Below, piece after piece: positions 1-8,511 of a DNA stretch of 34,139 nt. Position 1 is the stretch's first letter. The number at the start of each line of letters is the position of its first letter. The stretch covers positions 1 through 34,139 of the forward strand of contig NZ_CAFI01000321.1 in assembly GCF_000239775.1 (NCBI RefSeq). The letters are read 5' to 3'. The translations under genes and the position numbers were made by a program. Source of the stretch: Bradyrhizobium sp. ORS 375. Its GTDB lineage: Bacteria > Pseudomonadota > Alphaproteobacteria > Rhizobiales > Xanthobacteraceae. The notes below the pieces were generated by a model that saw nothing but the letters and a program-made list of their open reading frames with translations, was not told the DNA's origin and did not search any database.

Positions 1-1035
1 CAGCGGCAGGGGGTGCTGCCAGTGCTGCCGGTAGAGCCACAGCACCACGGTGACCAGGATGACGTCGAACAGGCCCATGATGGTCTGGCCAAGCACCTGG
101 GGATGGATGCCGCCGATCACCAGCGCCAGCTTCACCGACTGGCGCACCACCTCCGAGCCGAGGAACGCAACCAGGGAGTTCTGGCCGACATTGAGGACGA
201 GCGCGACGACGGGCGATTGCTTTGTGCGGGCGAACAAGGCCCACAGCAGCGCCAGCAGCAGCGGCAATGTCCAGAGCAGGTTGATCAGTTTGTCGAACCG
301 GTACGGATATTTATCTCCATTGCTCGGAAATCCCAGCCAAGCATCGAGCACCAGCCCGGACGCGAAGATCGCGACCATGGCCGCGTAGAGCGGGCGCCCG
401 ATCAGGCGGCCGCGACGGTGGAGGTCTCCAAGCCAGGTGCCGAGCATCAGGAAGAGCTGCGCCTGCAGCGAGAACAACAGCAGGACGCCAGCCGGGCTCT
501 CGATCCCCGCCCGCCCGTCATTGTCGTACCAGGTGCAGACCCCGAAGATCGCAGCCGACACCGCCAGCACAAATCCCCTGTTGCGCTTGAACAGCGGCAG
601 GATCAGCGGCAGCAGCAGGAACATCAAGCCGTAGAATTTGAGGATGGTGATGCTGGTGGGCTCGGACTGGAATGTAAGCACGTCGACGATCGCCTGCCCG
701 ACTGGCTCGCGCTTCTTGCCCAGGACGGCCATGCCGATCGCCACCGGCACCGAGATGACGAAATACGCAGCGAGGACCTTCAGGCCACGAACGACGAGTT
801 CGCCATAGTGGTCCTTGTGCAAATACACGTAGCCGACCATGAAGCCGGAAATCACGACGAACAGCTCGGCGAACGGATTGAACTTGGCGAACAGGTCGAC
901 GGAATCGGGAAACACGTTCGCCGTGTGGTGATAGAACACGAACAGCATCGAGCAACTTCGATAAAAGTCGATCAGGACTTCGCGCCGTGTCCAGCCTGCC
1001 ACGCCCGACGCCGCATCCACCGATCTGCGCGGCAT
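1..1035 (-). CDS. OpgC-like multi-spanning membrane acyltransferase, partial (runs off left edge)
   Basis: The minus frame from an ATG at 1035 is open to the window edge (345 codons, no stop seen), so the C-terminus is missing. The protein is hydrophobic with about ten membrane segments. It has an N-terminal YRSCSMLFVFYHHTANVFP stretch and a PFAELFVVISGFMVGYVYLH segment like those of OpgC and related integral-membrane acyltransferases. OpgC adds succinyl groups to periplasmic glucans; here the acceptor is more likely the polysaccharide of this locus (inference). The gene lies 34 bp downstream of the acyltransferase at 1070-2344 and is probably co-transcribed with it. The start is uncertain: GGGAG sits only one base before the ATG, while an in-frame TTG four codons upstream has GAAGG about 8 bases before it. 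Confidence 0.8.
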   Translation of the reverse strand, partial: MPRRSVDAASGVAGWTRREVLIDFYRSCSMLFVFYHHTANVFPDSVDLFAKFNPFAELFVVISGFMVGYVYLHKDHYGELVVRGLKVLAAYFVISVPVAIGMAVLGKKREPVGQAIVDVLTFQSEPTSITILKFYGLMFLLLPLILPLFKRNRGFVLAVSAAIFGVCTWYDNDGRAGIESPAGVLLLFSLQAQLFLMLGTWLGDLHRRGRLIGRPLYAAMVAIFASGLVLDAWLGFPSNGDKYPYRFDKLINLLWTLPLLLALLWALFARTKQSPVVALVLNVGQNSLVAFLGSEVVRQSVKLALVIGGIHPQVLGQTIMGLFDVILVTVVLWLYRQHWQHPLPL

Positions 1036-1069
1036 GCTCCCGATCAAAGGCAACGCCTTCAGAAGGCGG

Positions 1070-2344
1070 TCAGGCGCGCGCATCCGGACACCTCGTCGCA
1101 GCAAAATGGGCATCCCTAACCGGCGGAGCGATCTCTTCGCCGGTTCCGCCGAACCGGCTCTTCAGACGCAGAATCCGCTTCTCGAGCAACTCGTAGCTCA
1201 AGACGGCGACTGCCACCGAGGCCAGCGTTCCGAGCGCCGCCTGCAAAGCGACGGCGAGCCCGTGGGAGCCAACCCATGCGGCCAGCTCCAGCTCAGTTCG
1301 ATTGCTGGCGAAATAGTACGAGAAGAAATGATGATAGACATACAAGCCATAGCTGTAGGTGCCCAAAAACACCATGCCGCGGCTGCGGAAGAAGCGCGAA
1401 AGAGCGGAGGCCTCCGGCGCGACGAGGATCCAGACCAACAGACAGGCGAGCATGATCTGGAACAAGGCCGCCCGGATCGCCCCCATGATTTCCAGCCCCT
1501 CTCGCGACACGAGCCCGGTCCAGACGAACGTCATCACGACCAGCGCGCCGGACACGCCGGCGACTCTGGGAAGAGCGCCCACCAGCCGCTCGAACCCGCC
1601 AGGTTGCCGCGCGATCAAGGCGACGGCGGCACCGAGCGCCAGACCGTCGAGCTTGAACGGCGTGAGCACGATGGTCGTCCACCAGTTCAGCCCGATCATC
1701 AATCCGATGATGCGCGCCAGCATGGCGCCGAAAGAGATCGCCAGGCTGAGCAGGATGAGCGCCCTTGCCCGGCCGGCCAGCAAGAGCACCGCGCACGGCC
1801 AGAACAGATAGAAATGTTCCTCGACAGACAGCGACCAGAAATGGTTGAGGTACGAGAACGACCACTCATCGTGTCCGGCGAGATAGGCGTTCACGGCATA
1901 GAGCCAGGCCCAGCCTTGCCGCTCCACCAGCGAGTTCAACGTCGGCCCCTGGAGATACGGGATCTGAGGCGCGACAAAGAAGACGAGCAGGAGCACGCCG
2001 TAGTAGAGCGGGAAGATCCGCAAGGCCCGCCGGACATAGAAGTCGCGCAGACAATGCGGCTTCTCGCGAGCGTCGTACAGCAGCCCGGTGATCAGGAAGC
2101 CCGACAGCACGAAGAAGAGGTCCACTCCGATCACGCCTTGCTTGGCGACGGCAAGGATCGTGCGCTCGACCGGATTGGTCGTCAGCATCGATCCCACGAA
2201 GTGGAAGACCAGGACCATCATGACAGCCAGTCCGCGCACGCCGTCGAGCACCGGCAGATGTCCGCGGAGCGCGGGCGGCAAGCCTGCAGCCGCGGGGGAG
2301 GCGTCCACAGCCGCCGTTCTCGATGGGCTGATCGACATGTCCAT
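1070..2344 (-). CDS. Acyltransferase family 3 (OafA/ExoZ-like) membrane protein
   Basis: 424 aa, a normal length for the acyltransferase-3 family, which moves acetyl or other acyl groups from the cytoplasm onto glycans through a membrane core of about ten helices. Seen in the sequence: LDGVRGLAV...VFHF at residues 33-49 with the family's conserved His48, then GVDLFFVLSGFLITGLL, an RRALRIFPLYY loop, and FWSLSVEEHFYLFWP near residue 165. The N-terminal 28 residues are a polar Ala/Pro-rich tail. The last 25 residues are cytoplasmic and charged. The gene follows the GT26-STAS gene by 77 bp and precedes the OpgC-like gene by 34 bp, so the three probably form one minus-strand unit. The ribosome-binding site is weak, and a second ATG two codons downstream is possible. 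Its likely role is O-acylation of the repeat unit; the acyl group cannot be read from sequence. Confidence 0.9.
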   Translation of the reverse strand: MDMSISPSRTAAVDASPAAAGLPPALRGHLPVLDGVRGLAVMMVLVFHFVGSMLTTNPVERTILAVAKQGVIGVDLFFVLSGFLITGLLYDAREKPHCLRDFYVRRALRIFPLYYGVLLLVFFVAPQIPYLQGPTLNSLVERQGWAWLYAVNAYLAGHDEWSFSYLNHFWSLSVEEHFYLFWPCAVLLLAGRARALILLSLAISFGAMLARIIGLMIGLNWWTTIVLTPFKLDGLALGAAVALIARQPGGFERLVGALPRVAGVSGALVVMTFVWTGLVSREGLEIMGAIRAALFQIMLACLLVWILVAPEASALSRFFRSRGMVFLGTYSYGLYVYHHFFSYYFASNRTELELAAWVGSHGLAVALQAALGTLASVAVAVLSYELLEKRILRLKSRFGGTGEEIAPPVRDAHFAATRCPDARA

Positions 2345-2421
2345 GCTGAACAGGACTCTTCAGCCCGCCGGGCCCTGGACGGCCCGGGCAGGATGCTGCC
2401 GTTGGCGACCGAGCCCGACCG

Positions 2422-3627
2422 TCATTGCAGGTCCAGGCCGCCGAAGCGGAAGATCCTGGCCAGTTGCGGCGAGACGCCGACGAAGGTCGCGCTGCAGCCC
2501 TGGCTCTCGAGCTGCTTTCGCAGCATCAGCAGCAATCCGAGAAAGCGCGCATCGATGGCGCAGACGTTGGAAAAATCCAGTCGCACGCGCTTGCGGACCG
2601 CCACCGCCGATCGGAACACCGGGATGGCCCGATCCACGTGTCGCGCATCGGCGGGTCCGGAGAGGCTGAGCGTCACCTCCCGCGAACCGTAGTCCTGCGT
2701 GATGGTGAGAGCCTCTCCCCGCTCGTGCGTGCGCCGCATCCACCACGTCGAGGCCACGAACGGAAGCACGCGGGTGAACAGCAGCCGCAGGATGGCCGCA
2801 CCGTCGTTCCAATAGCGCCGCCAGAGGTAAGGCTCCTCCTTGATCCGCCAAAGCCACTCCAGACCCAATCTGCGCATGAAGACGGGCGCCCGTCTGACCG
2901 TACCGGCCTGGAAGTTGAGCGCAGCGCCCAGATGCGCGCGAACCGGGATTTCGAGCCGCTGATGATTGCGTTGGAGCCAGGATTGCCCCTTCTGACTGCT
3001 CAAGGATGCGACCAGGAAATCCGCACCGCTGGCATTGATCTCCTCAATGATATGATCACCGCTCATCTCCTCGGCCGAGCAGTAGCCGGGGTTCGACCAG
3101 CCAACGCAGCGAAGTCCCGCGGACTGGCTGTTCAGCGTGCGCGCAGCGCGCTCGGCGGCGCCTTCCGGACCTCCGAACAGAAACAGCTTGAGCGAGGTCG
3201 CCGGACCGGCATCCGACTTGAGCGCGTCGAAGATGTCGGCTCCGGCGGTCCTTGTCCTGATCGGGATGCCGATCAGCCGGGCGATCCACACCACCGGCAT
3301 GCCATCGACGGTGCAGAGGTCGCTCAGGATCAGCGAGTCCCTGAAGCTCCGGTTGGACTGGCTGGTGACCAGGAAGTTGAGATTGGGCGTCGAGATGAGC
3401 AACCGCGTTCTTTGTCGGGCGGCATCGCGGATGCGGCGCAGCACCCCGCGCATTCCGATGGCGTCGATCGGTATGCCAAGGACGCAATAGACGTCGCGGG
3501 ACAGATCGTCGGCGATCGGAGGATCGGGCATCAGCGCGTCGATCTCGGGCCGTTCGCGGCCCGTCCCCGAGCGGCCTACCCGATAATAGGAGGTCCCGGC
3601 CTCCTGCAGCCCCTGCGTGGTCAACAT
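2422..3627 (-). CDS. WecG/TagA/CpsF (GT26) glycosyltransferase with C-terminal STAS-like domain
   Basis: 401 aa, against roughly 240-260 aa for a bare GT26 enzyme. The GT26 part spans about residues 45-275: STPNLNFLVTSQSN (79-92), the DG of TVDGMPVV (106-113), FLFGGPEGAAERAARTL (149-165), the AHLGAALNFQAGTVRRAPV block (231-249) and GLEWLWRIKEEPYLWRRYW (255-273). GT26 enzymes transfer a sugar such as ManNAcA, ManNAc or glucose to a lipid-linked acceptor on the inner membrane. Residues about 306-401 resemble a STAS/SpoIIAA fold (VRLDFSNVCAIDARFLGLLL at 348-367). The Ser phosphorylated in anti-sigma antagonists is replaced by Ala360. The start is well supported: GGAGG lies 7 bases before the ATG. 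It is the first gene of the 3627-to-1 unit, with four ATTTAAT-type motifs upstream. Confidence 0.9.
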   Translation of the reverse strand: MLTTQGLQEAGTSYYRVGRSGTGRERPEIDALMPDPPIADDLSRDVYCVLGIPIDAIGMRGVLRRIRDAARQRTRLLISTPNLNFLVTSQSNRSFRDSLILSDLCTVDGMPVVWIARLIGIPIRTRTAGADIFDALKSDAGPATSLKLFLFGGPEGAAERAARTLNSQSAGLRCVGWSNPGYCSAEEMSGDHIIEEINASGADFLVASLSSQKGQSWLQRNHQRLEIPVRAHLGAALNFQAGTVRRAPVFMRRLGLEWLWRIKEEPYLWRRYWNDGAAILRLLFTRVLPFVASTWWMRRTHERGEALTITQDYGSREVTLSLSGPADARHVDRAIPVFRSAVAVRKRVRLDFSNVCAIDARFLGLLLMLRKQLESQGCSATFVGVSPQLARIFRFGGLDLQ

Positions 3628-3913
3628 CGACTGCCTCCCGCGGCTTCGCGCCGCCGCTGCCGCCGCGCGTGGCCGGCGGCTCCCCTCCCGCCCGGAGGCG
3701 GACGATGAGAATTGAAGTATTTAATTTCAAATTATCTGATTTATTTAATGTGGTTTAATTGTGGGCGCAACCTTCGTTTCTGGCGAACTTGAAGCAATTC
3801 ATCGGGGAATATCAGGATGCCATTTGATTTAATTGCAGTCCGAGGGCATTATTGAAATGACGGCGACCGGCCGGCTCGCACCCTTTTCGTCGTGACAATC
3901 GGACAGAGCGCAA
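3628..3913. promoter_or_regulatory. Divergent intergenic region with four ATTTAAT-type motifs
   Basis: 286 bp separate the start of the GT26-STAS gene (minus) from the polymerase gene (plus). The half next to the GT26 gene is GC-rich; the rest is very AT-rich. TTTAAT cores lie at 3719-3726 (ATTTAATT), 3743-3749 (ATTTAAT), 3753-3760 (GTTTAATT) and 3827-3834 (ATTTAATT), all in the same orientation. No convincing sigma-70 -35/-10 pair could be assigned. The region must hold promoters for both directions, and the repeated motif is a candidate binding site for an AT-preferring regulator (inference). Confidence 0.55.
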
Positions 3914-5302
3914 ATGCCCAGACCCTCAACGACGCACCTATCGGCCGGGCCGCGCATTACCGCATCGACCTTCGACATCTGCGCGCTGATCCCGATTGCA
4001 GCTTTTGCCTATTCGTCGCTGATCCAGCCGCTGATCTATTTCGGCTTTCCCCCCTCACCCGGGCTTCAAGGCTTGCTGGAGAGCCGCGTCGAGAACCGCA
4101 TCTTCTGGCCGGCTCTGGCAGCGATTGCCCTTATCGCGGCGGCCCAGCGCCTCGCGCGCGGTGGCCGTCTATCCTTGCCGCCGAACATCATCAGTCTCTG
4201 TGCCTATTTCGGCTTTGCGGGCGCCAGCGTCGCATGGGCGCTCAAGCCCGAATTCGCCTTCGTCCGCTTCGTCCAGGAGGCGATGGTTCTGACCGCGATC
4301 GTGCTGCCCGCTCTGTTGTCAAGCCCGGCGGCAGACATGATGCGCGGCATGTTCGCCTGCTTCGCAGCCGGCGTGATCCTCAATGTGCTGTTGATTCCCG
4401 GCGGCTATGCGAGCTACGCGCAATACGGCGCGCAGCTGGTCGATATCGGCTACCAGGGATATTTCTCGGGAAAGAATCTGCTCGGTGAATTCGCGGCCAC
4501 CGGATTTCTGCTGGCGCTTCACGAATTGCGCTATGCCGGCCACCGCCGCGTGCTGGGGCTCGTCGTTGCCATCGGCGCAGTCACCTTGATCTTCATCTCG
4601 AGCTCCAAGACTGCGCTTGGGCTTGCCCTTCTCGCGCCTGCCCTCGCCCTTCTGGTCCTGCTCCTCGCCCGAAGCTTTCGGCTCTCGCCGGTTCTGATCC
4701 TCGCAGCGATCGTCCTGGGCTACATCGTGCTGAGCGAGCTCGCGGGCTTCAGCACCAATCGCATCGCCTATCTGCTGACGGGAGACTCCAGCTTCACGGG
4801 TCGGACCACCATATGGGCGTTCTCCAAATCAGAGATCGCCCAGCGGCCGCTGCTCGGCTGGGGCTATCAGAGCTTCTGGCTGGTCGGAGCGGACGCCCCG
4901 AGCGTGACCGAGGCCCCCGGTTGGGTGAAGGCGATGCCGAACTCCCACAACGGCTTTTATGACACAATGCTGGAGCTGGGCTATGTCGGCCTCACCCTGC
5001 TCCTCGTCTTTCTCGCGACCACCGTCCACGTCATCGGCCGTGTGCTGAACTACGACTTCAAGCGAGCCTGGGTCCTTCTCTCGATCGCCTTGTTCGTCAT
5101 GATCTATAATTTCCTCGAGACCCTCTGGTTGCGCGCGTTTGACGTCTCATGGGTCGTCTTCGTGCTCGTGACGGTCGAGGCTGCGCGGCATTGGCGTCGG
5201 CCACAATTGGCCATGCCCATCCACCAACCGGCGCCGAAGCCATCGGCTCGGTTGATCCGCACGCGACCGATGTGGCGTCCCCGGCTCGGCATTCGCTTCT
5301 GA
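3914..5302 (+). CDS. O-antigen polymerase/ligase-type membrane protein (Wzy_C family)
   Basis: 462 aa with about 10-12 hydrophobic segments and a large periplasmic loop. Conserved Wzy_C-type signs are visible: a GRTTIWAFSKSEIAQRPLLG stretch followed by WGYQSFW, then PNSHNGFYDTMLELGYVG, which matches the family's HN...E.G..G motif. The protein probably joins lipid-linked repeat units in the periplasm (Wzy role); a ligase role is possible but less likely in a locus that has its own export lipoprotein. It is transcribed alone, divergent from the GT26 gene and convergent with the beta-helix gene 32 bp away. The C-terminus after the last helix is short and basic. The start at 3914 is chosen because the N-terminus leads quickly into the first helix; the ribosome-binding site is weak. 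Confidence 0.88.
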   Translation: MPRPSTTHLSAGPRITASTFDICALIPIAAFAYSSLIQPLIYFGFPPSPGLQGLLESRVENRIFWPALAAIALIAAAQRLARGGRLSLPPNIISLCAYFGFAGASVAWALKPEFAFVRFVQEAMVLTAIVLPALLSSPAADMMRGMFACFAAGVILNVLLIPGGYASYAQYGAQLVDIGYQGYFSGKNLLGEFAATGFLLALHELRYAGHRRVLGLVVAIGAVTLIFISSSKTALGLALLAPALALLVLLLARSFRLSPVLILAAIVLGYIVLSELAGFSTNRIAYLLTGDSSFTGRTTIWAFSKSEIAQRPLLGWGYQSFWLVGADAPSVTEAPGWVKAMPNSHNGFYDTMLELGYVGLTLLLVFLATTVHVIGRVLNYDFKRAWVLLSIALFVMIYNFLETLWLRAFDVSWVVFVLVTVEAARHWRRPQLAMPIHQPAPKPSARLIRTRPMWRPRLGIRF

Positions 5303-5334
5303 CGGACACGCGACACAGTCACGACGTCAACCGT

Positions 5335-7377
5335 CTATTGTGCGGCTCCCGGGGCCGTTGCGAACGGGGTTCCCGCATCGAACCTCTCCTTGGCCGGCAA
5401 GACGTGGAGCTTGGTGTCAGCCGTGGGATCGACCCAGGGCCACGGATGAGTGCCGAAGAAGCCGGGCTTGGTGCGCAGGTAGAGTGACGCTGGCAACAGC
5501 TGTGCCGGCAGGTCGTCGGTCCAGACCACTTGATGGGTGAGATAGTCGAAATTGCCGCTGCGGATCACCGTCGCCAGCGTCTTGGGATCCGGCGCCATCG
5601 TCCATCGCTCCGGGTCGTAGCCGAGCATCCAGATGTTGCCGATACCGCCCTGCCTCCAGCGTGCGGCGTTGGCGCGCATCGAGGGATCATCGTAGGCCCA
5701 GCCGTTCATGCCTCCCGGACGCCCCAGCACGTTGCCGACAAACGAGTCCCACCACGAGCCGTAGGCGAGACCAACCGTACGAACGCCAGAACGGTCGACG
5801 AAGCGCTGGCGCTGTCCCGTCAGGTGGTTGCGAAAGAAGGTGAGGTAGATGGCGTTTCCATGCGTGTAGTCGCTGTCGGCATTGTGCGACAGGTTGCCCT
5901 CGAACAGGACATGGTGCGGTCCGGCCATGTGTGAGGCGTTGATGCCGACCTCGACCCAGCCGGGATTGTCGAAATCGAACGAGTCGTCGGCATAATTATA
6001 GCCGACGACCGTGCCGGCGCCGGCCGAGCGGAACACCATGTTCTTGCAGACGTCGACGAGGATGTTGTTCTCGATCAGGACCTCGGAGGAGCCCCAGGCC
6101 AGACTGAGCGCGTAGCCGGCACCGCCGGGCTCGGGCCACGCGCCGGCGTGAATGAAGGAATCGCGGAGCTCGACCCGGAACGAATTGTTGATCGCGACGC
6201 CCTCGCCGAGCCATTGCGTCACCTCGATGGACTTGGCCCATGAATAGGCCGCGGTCTCGAACCGCAACGCACCGTCAGCGCCACCCACGATGCTCAGATC
6301 TTCAATGCCGATCCTGGCGACATGGATGTCGCGATTGTTCGCGGCGTGACCGCCGCTGTTCGGATCAGTGCTGTAAGGCGTGAGCTGGGCCTGATGGCTG
6401 GTGCGATAGCTGATCATCAACGGTGAGGTGAACGTGACCGCGCCTGGCGAGACGGCCGCGATTTCCTTGATCTCGGCTATGGCGCGGTCGGTTCGCGCGA
6501 ACCACGACATCGACCTCGGCAACGCGCCTGGTGACTGGTCATAGGGACCGGCAGCATTTGCGTTTGCATTGTCGTCGCCCGGCTGCACCGGAAGGTGCAT
6601 GTTCCAGGCAACGCGATCGCCCTGCCAGACCTTCGCCGCTGCTGGAAAGCCTGCTGGCGTCCCCTGCCATGATGCGCCGGATGCCTCGTCGATCAGGACG
6701 ACGTCGCCGACCTTCAAGTTGGCCGTAGAGGCCAGCGTGACGGTCGTCGCTCCCCGCGCGCCGTCGGCCAGCAGGGATTGGGAGGCGGCGCTGTCGGGGC
6801 CGTTGTTCCAGCGTGACGGTCCGACGATGACCACCGGCTTGGCATCATAGCTGTACGACGCGGGGTCGACCGGCGTCAGGATGCCGCTCGTGCCGGGAAT
6901 GACCGCAGACGTTCTGGCGCGGGCGCCGTTCGGCTTGACGAGCCTGGTAACCCCCGCTCCCGAGCCGCGCAGTGTCACCGGCCGATTGATCAGCAGCGGC
7001 TCGCTGACGGTGAAGGTGCCGGGCCCGAGCAGGACCACCTGCCCGGCTGGCGCAGCAAGGAGCGCCGCCTGAATCGCGCTGCTGTCATCTCTGCCGCTGG
7101 GAGACAGCGTCCGATAGATCGCCGTGCGGTTCGGAATGCCGCCGGCGGACATCAGGCCGGGCGTCCAGGCGACCATGCGATCGGCCGGAAGCAAGGTGGG
7201 AGCATCCGCGTCGGCAGCCGTGACACGTGCGCCAAGGCCATCCGCGATCAGTATCAGGAGCGGGAGAGCAAAGATCCATCCAACTCGCTTGGCGGTGCGA
7301 GCCGATCGGAGCGGGCGGCGCGGGAGGACACCGCGCGCCGCCAAATTAAAAAACATCATGATTTTGACACGTGTCAT
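5335..7377 (-). CDS. Exported parallel beta-helix (pectate-lyase-like) protein
   Basis: 680 aa. The N-terminus has a basic region followed by a hydrophobic stretch (VGWIFALPLLILIADGLGA, 32-50), which looks like a signal peptide with a long n-region or a signal anchor. From about residue 90 it shows a pectate-lyase-3-like opening: SGRDDSSAIQAALLAAPAG, then VVLLGPGTFTVSEPLLI and VTLRGSGAG. Later come repeated beta-helix turns such as VEVGINASHMAGPHHVLFEGN and VLIENNILVDVCKNMVFRS. Proteins of this fold in polysaccharide loci often cut or epimerise the polymer during secretion; the chemistry here is not identifiable. It is a single-gene minus unit. Its start region is unusual: the first codons overlap the palindrome TGACACGTGTCA, and an inverted ATTAAAT/ATTTAAT pair lies 9 bases upstream. 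No ribosome-binding site is obvious; the ATGs at residues 7-8 are alternative starts. Confidence 0.85.
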   Translation of the reverse strand: MTRVKIMMFFNLAARGVLPRRPLRSARTAKRVGWIFALPLLILIADGLGARVTAADADAPTLLPADRMVAWTPGLMSAGGIPNRTAIYRTLSPSGRDDSSAIQAALLAAPAGQVVLLGPGTFTVSEPLLINRPVTLRGSGAGVTRLVKPNGARARTSAVIPGTSGILTPVDPASYSYDAKPVVIVGPSRWNNGPDSAASQSLLADGARGATTVTLASTANLKVGDVVLIDEASGASWQGTPAGFPAAAKVWQGDRVAWNMHLPVQPGDDNANANAAGPYDQSPGALPRSMSWFARTDRAIAEIKEIAAVSPGAVTFTSPLMISYRTSHQAQLTPYSTDPNSGGHAANNRDIHVARIGIEDLSIVGGADGALRFETAAYSWAKSIEVTQWLGEGVAINNSFRVELRDSFIHAGAWPEPGGAGYALSLAWGSSEVLIENNILVDVCKNMVFRSAGAGTVVGYNYADDSFDFDNPGWVEVGINASHMAGPHHVLFEGNLSHNADSDYTHGNAIYLTFFRNHLTGQRQRFVDRSGVRTVGLAYGSWWDSFVGNVLGRPGGMNGWAYDDPSMRANAARWRQGGIGNIWMLGYDPERWTMAPDPKTLATVIRSGNFDYLTHQVVWTDDLPAQLLPASLYLRTKPGFFGTHPWPWVDPTADTKLHVLPAKERFDAGTPFATAPGAAQ
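7365..7376. promoter_or_regulatory. Perfect 12-bp palindrome TGACACGTGTCA over the beta-helix gene start
   Basis: TGACACGTGTCA is its own reverse complement and covers codons 1-5 of the beta-helix gene if translation starts at 7377. It could be an operator, or it could show that translation starts at the downstream ATGs. No regulator is assigned. Confidence 0.4.
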
Positions 7378-7385
7378 GTCATAAT

Positions 7386-7403
7386 ATTAAATCACGATTT
7401 AAT
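7386..7403. promoter_or_regulatory. Inverted ATTAAATC-AC-GATTTAAT site
   Basis: Two perfect 8-bp arms, ATTAAATC (7386-7393) and GATTTAAT (7396-7403), are separated by two bases, giving a symmetric 18-bp site. It lies 9-26 bp upstream of the beta-helix gene start and about 80 bp upstream of the divergent GT2 gene, so it could act on both. It is the most symmetric spaced copy of the motif repeated through the window. Confidence 0.55.
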
Positions 7404-7482
7404 TTATTGAAAGCCGCCGGTGCCGCCGCTTCGTCCGAAGCATCACGACCGGCTTGCAGCCTTCCGTAAAGGGATTTGAGAC

Positions 7483-8433
7483 GTGGCCCCATCACGCCGC
7501 TACCTGCTGATCTCGCCATGCCGGGACGAGGCACAATATCTCCGCCGGACCTTGGACAGCGTGGCAGCCCAATCGGTCCCGCCGGCGCTCTGGATCGTGG
7601 TGGACGACGGCTCGACCGACGAGACCCCCGGCATTCTCGACGACTACGCAAAGCGCCTGCCCTATCTGCGCGTCCTGCGCCGCGCCGACCGTGGCGGGCG
7701 CAAGGTGGGTCCCGGCGTCATCGAGGCCTTCTATGCCGGGCTCGAGACCATCAGGCTCGAGGACTTCGATTATGTCTGCAAGCTCGACATGGATCTCGAC
7801 CTGCCGGCGCGGTATTTCGAGCTGCTGATGGAGCGTATGGAGGCCGACCCGCGGGTCGGGACCACCTCGGGCAAGCCATGGTTCGTGCATCCGCAGACCG
7901 GCGCGCTGGAGCCCGAGGTGTGTGGCGACGAGATGTCGGTCGGCATGACCAAATTCTATCGTGTGGCCTGCTTCCAGGAAATCGGCGGCTTCGTCCGCGA
8001 GGTGATGTGGGACGGCATCGATTGCCACCGCTGCCGGATGCTCGGCTGGATCGCCGAGAGCATCGATACCGAGGCGCTGCGCTTCATTCATCTGCGGCCA
8101 CAAGGCGCGAGCCACAAGGGCATCTGGACGGGACGCCTGCGCAAGGGCTTTGGCCAGTATTTCATGGGCACGTCGCCGCTCTATCACCTGGCGGTCGCGG
8201 TCTATCACCTGCCGGCCTATCCGGCGCTGATCGGCAGCGCAGCGATGCTGTGGGGCTACTTCCGCAGCTGGCTGAAGGGATTGCCGCGCTACGACGATCT
8301 CGAGTTCCGGCGCTTCCTCCGCGCCTATCAACGCGCCTGCCTGCGCCTCGGCAAGCGCGCGGCCACGGCGCGGATCAATGCCGAGCGGGCTCAGCTCTGG
8401 CAGGCGAGCCATCCGCTGGCCGACACCAGGTAG
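7483..8433 (+). CDS. Glycosyltransferase family 2
   Basis: 316 aa with a GT-A fold start: RYLLISPCRDEAQYLRRTL, VVDDGSTDETPGIL, then the KLDMDLDLPARYF stretch, which supplies the Asp-rich metal/nucleotide-sugar motif. A later TKFYRVACFQEIGGF segment and MWDGIDCHRCRMLGW match the acceptor-side region of GT2 enzymes. The C-terminal 80 residues include hydrophobic stretches (YHLAVAVYHLPAYPAL) that may touch the membrane. It probably adds one sugar to the lipid-linked repeat unit at the inner face of the inner membrane. The start is a GTG at 7483 with AAAGGGA about 10 bases upstream. The acyltransferase gene follows after 78 bp, probably on the same transcript. Donor and linkage cannot be told from sequence. 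Confidence 0.9.
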   Translation: MAPSRRYLLISPCRDEAQYLRRTLDSVAAQSVPPALWIVVDDGSTDETPGILDDYAKRLPYLRVLRRADRGGRKVGPGVIEAFYAGLETIRLEDFDYVCKLDMDLDLPARYFELLMERMEADPRVGTTSGKPWFVHPQTGALEPEVCGDEMSVGMTKFYRVACFQEIGGFVREVMWDGIDCHRCRMLGWIAESIDTEALRFIHLRPQGASHKGIWTGRLRKGFGQYFMGTSPLYHLAVAVYHLPAYPALIGSAAMLWGYFRSWLKGLPRYDDLEFRRFLRAYQRACLRLGKRAATARINAERAQLWQASHPLADTR

Positions 8434-8511
8434 TCATCAGACGACAGATTTCGGCATTCCTGCAGCGATCTTTGCAAAGCAAGTCCTTCTCACACCTTTT
8501 CGGTTGAATCC

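Noticed and set aside
13-1119. Long plus-strand open frame of 368 codons
   Set aside because: Composition is Gln/Arg/His/Asp-rich without hydrophobic structure, and it lies antisense to the hydrophobic OpgC-like frame; it is a GC-rich shadow.
1034-3708. Two long plus-strand open frames (1034-2692 and 2425-3708)
   Set aside because: They lie antisense to the acyltransferase and GT26 genes, are low-complexity and have no domain signature.
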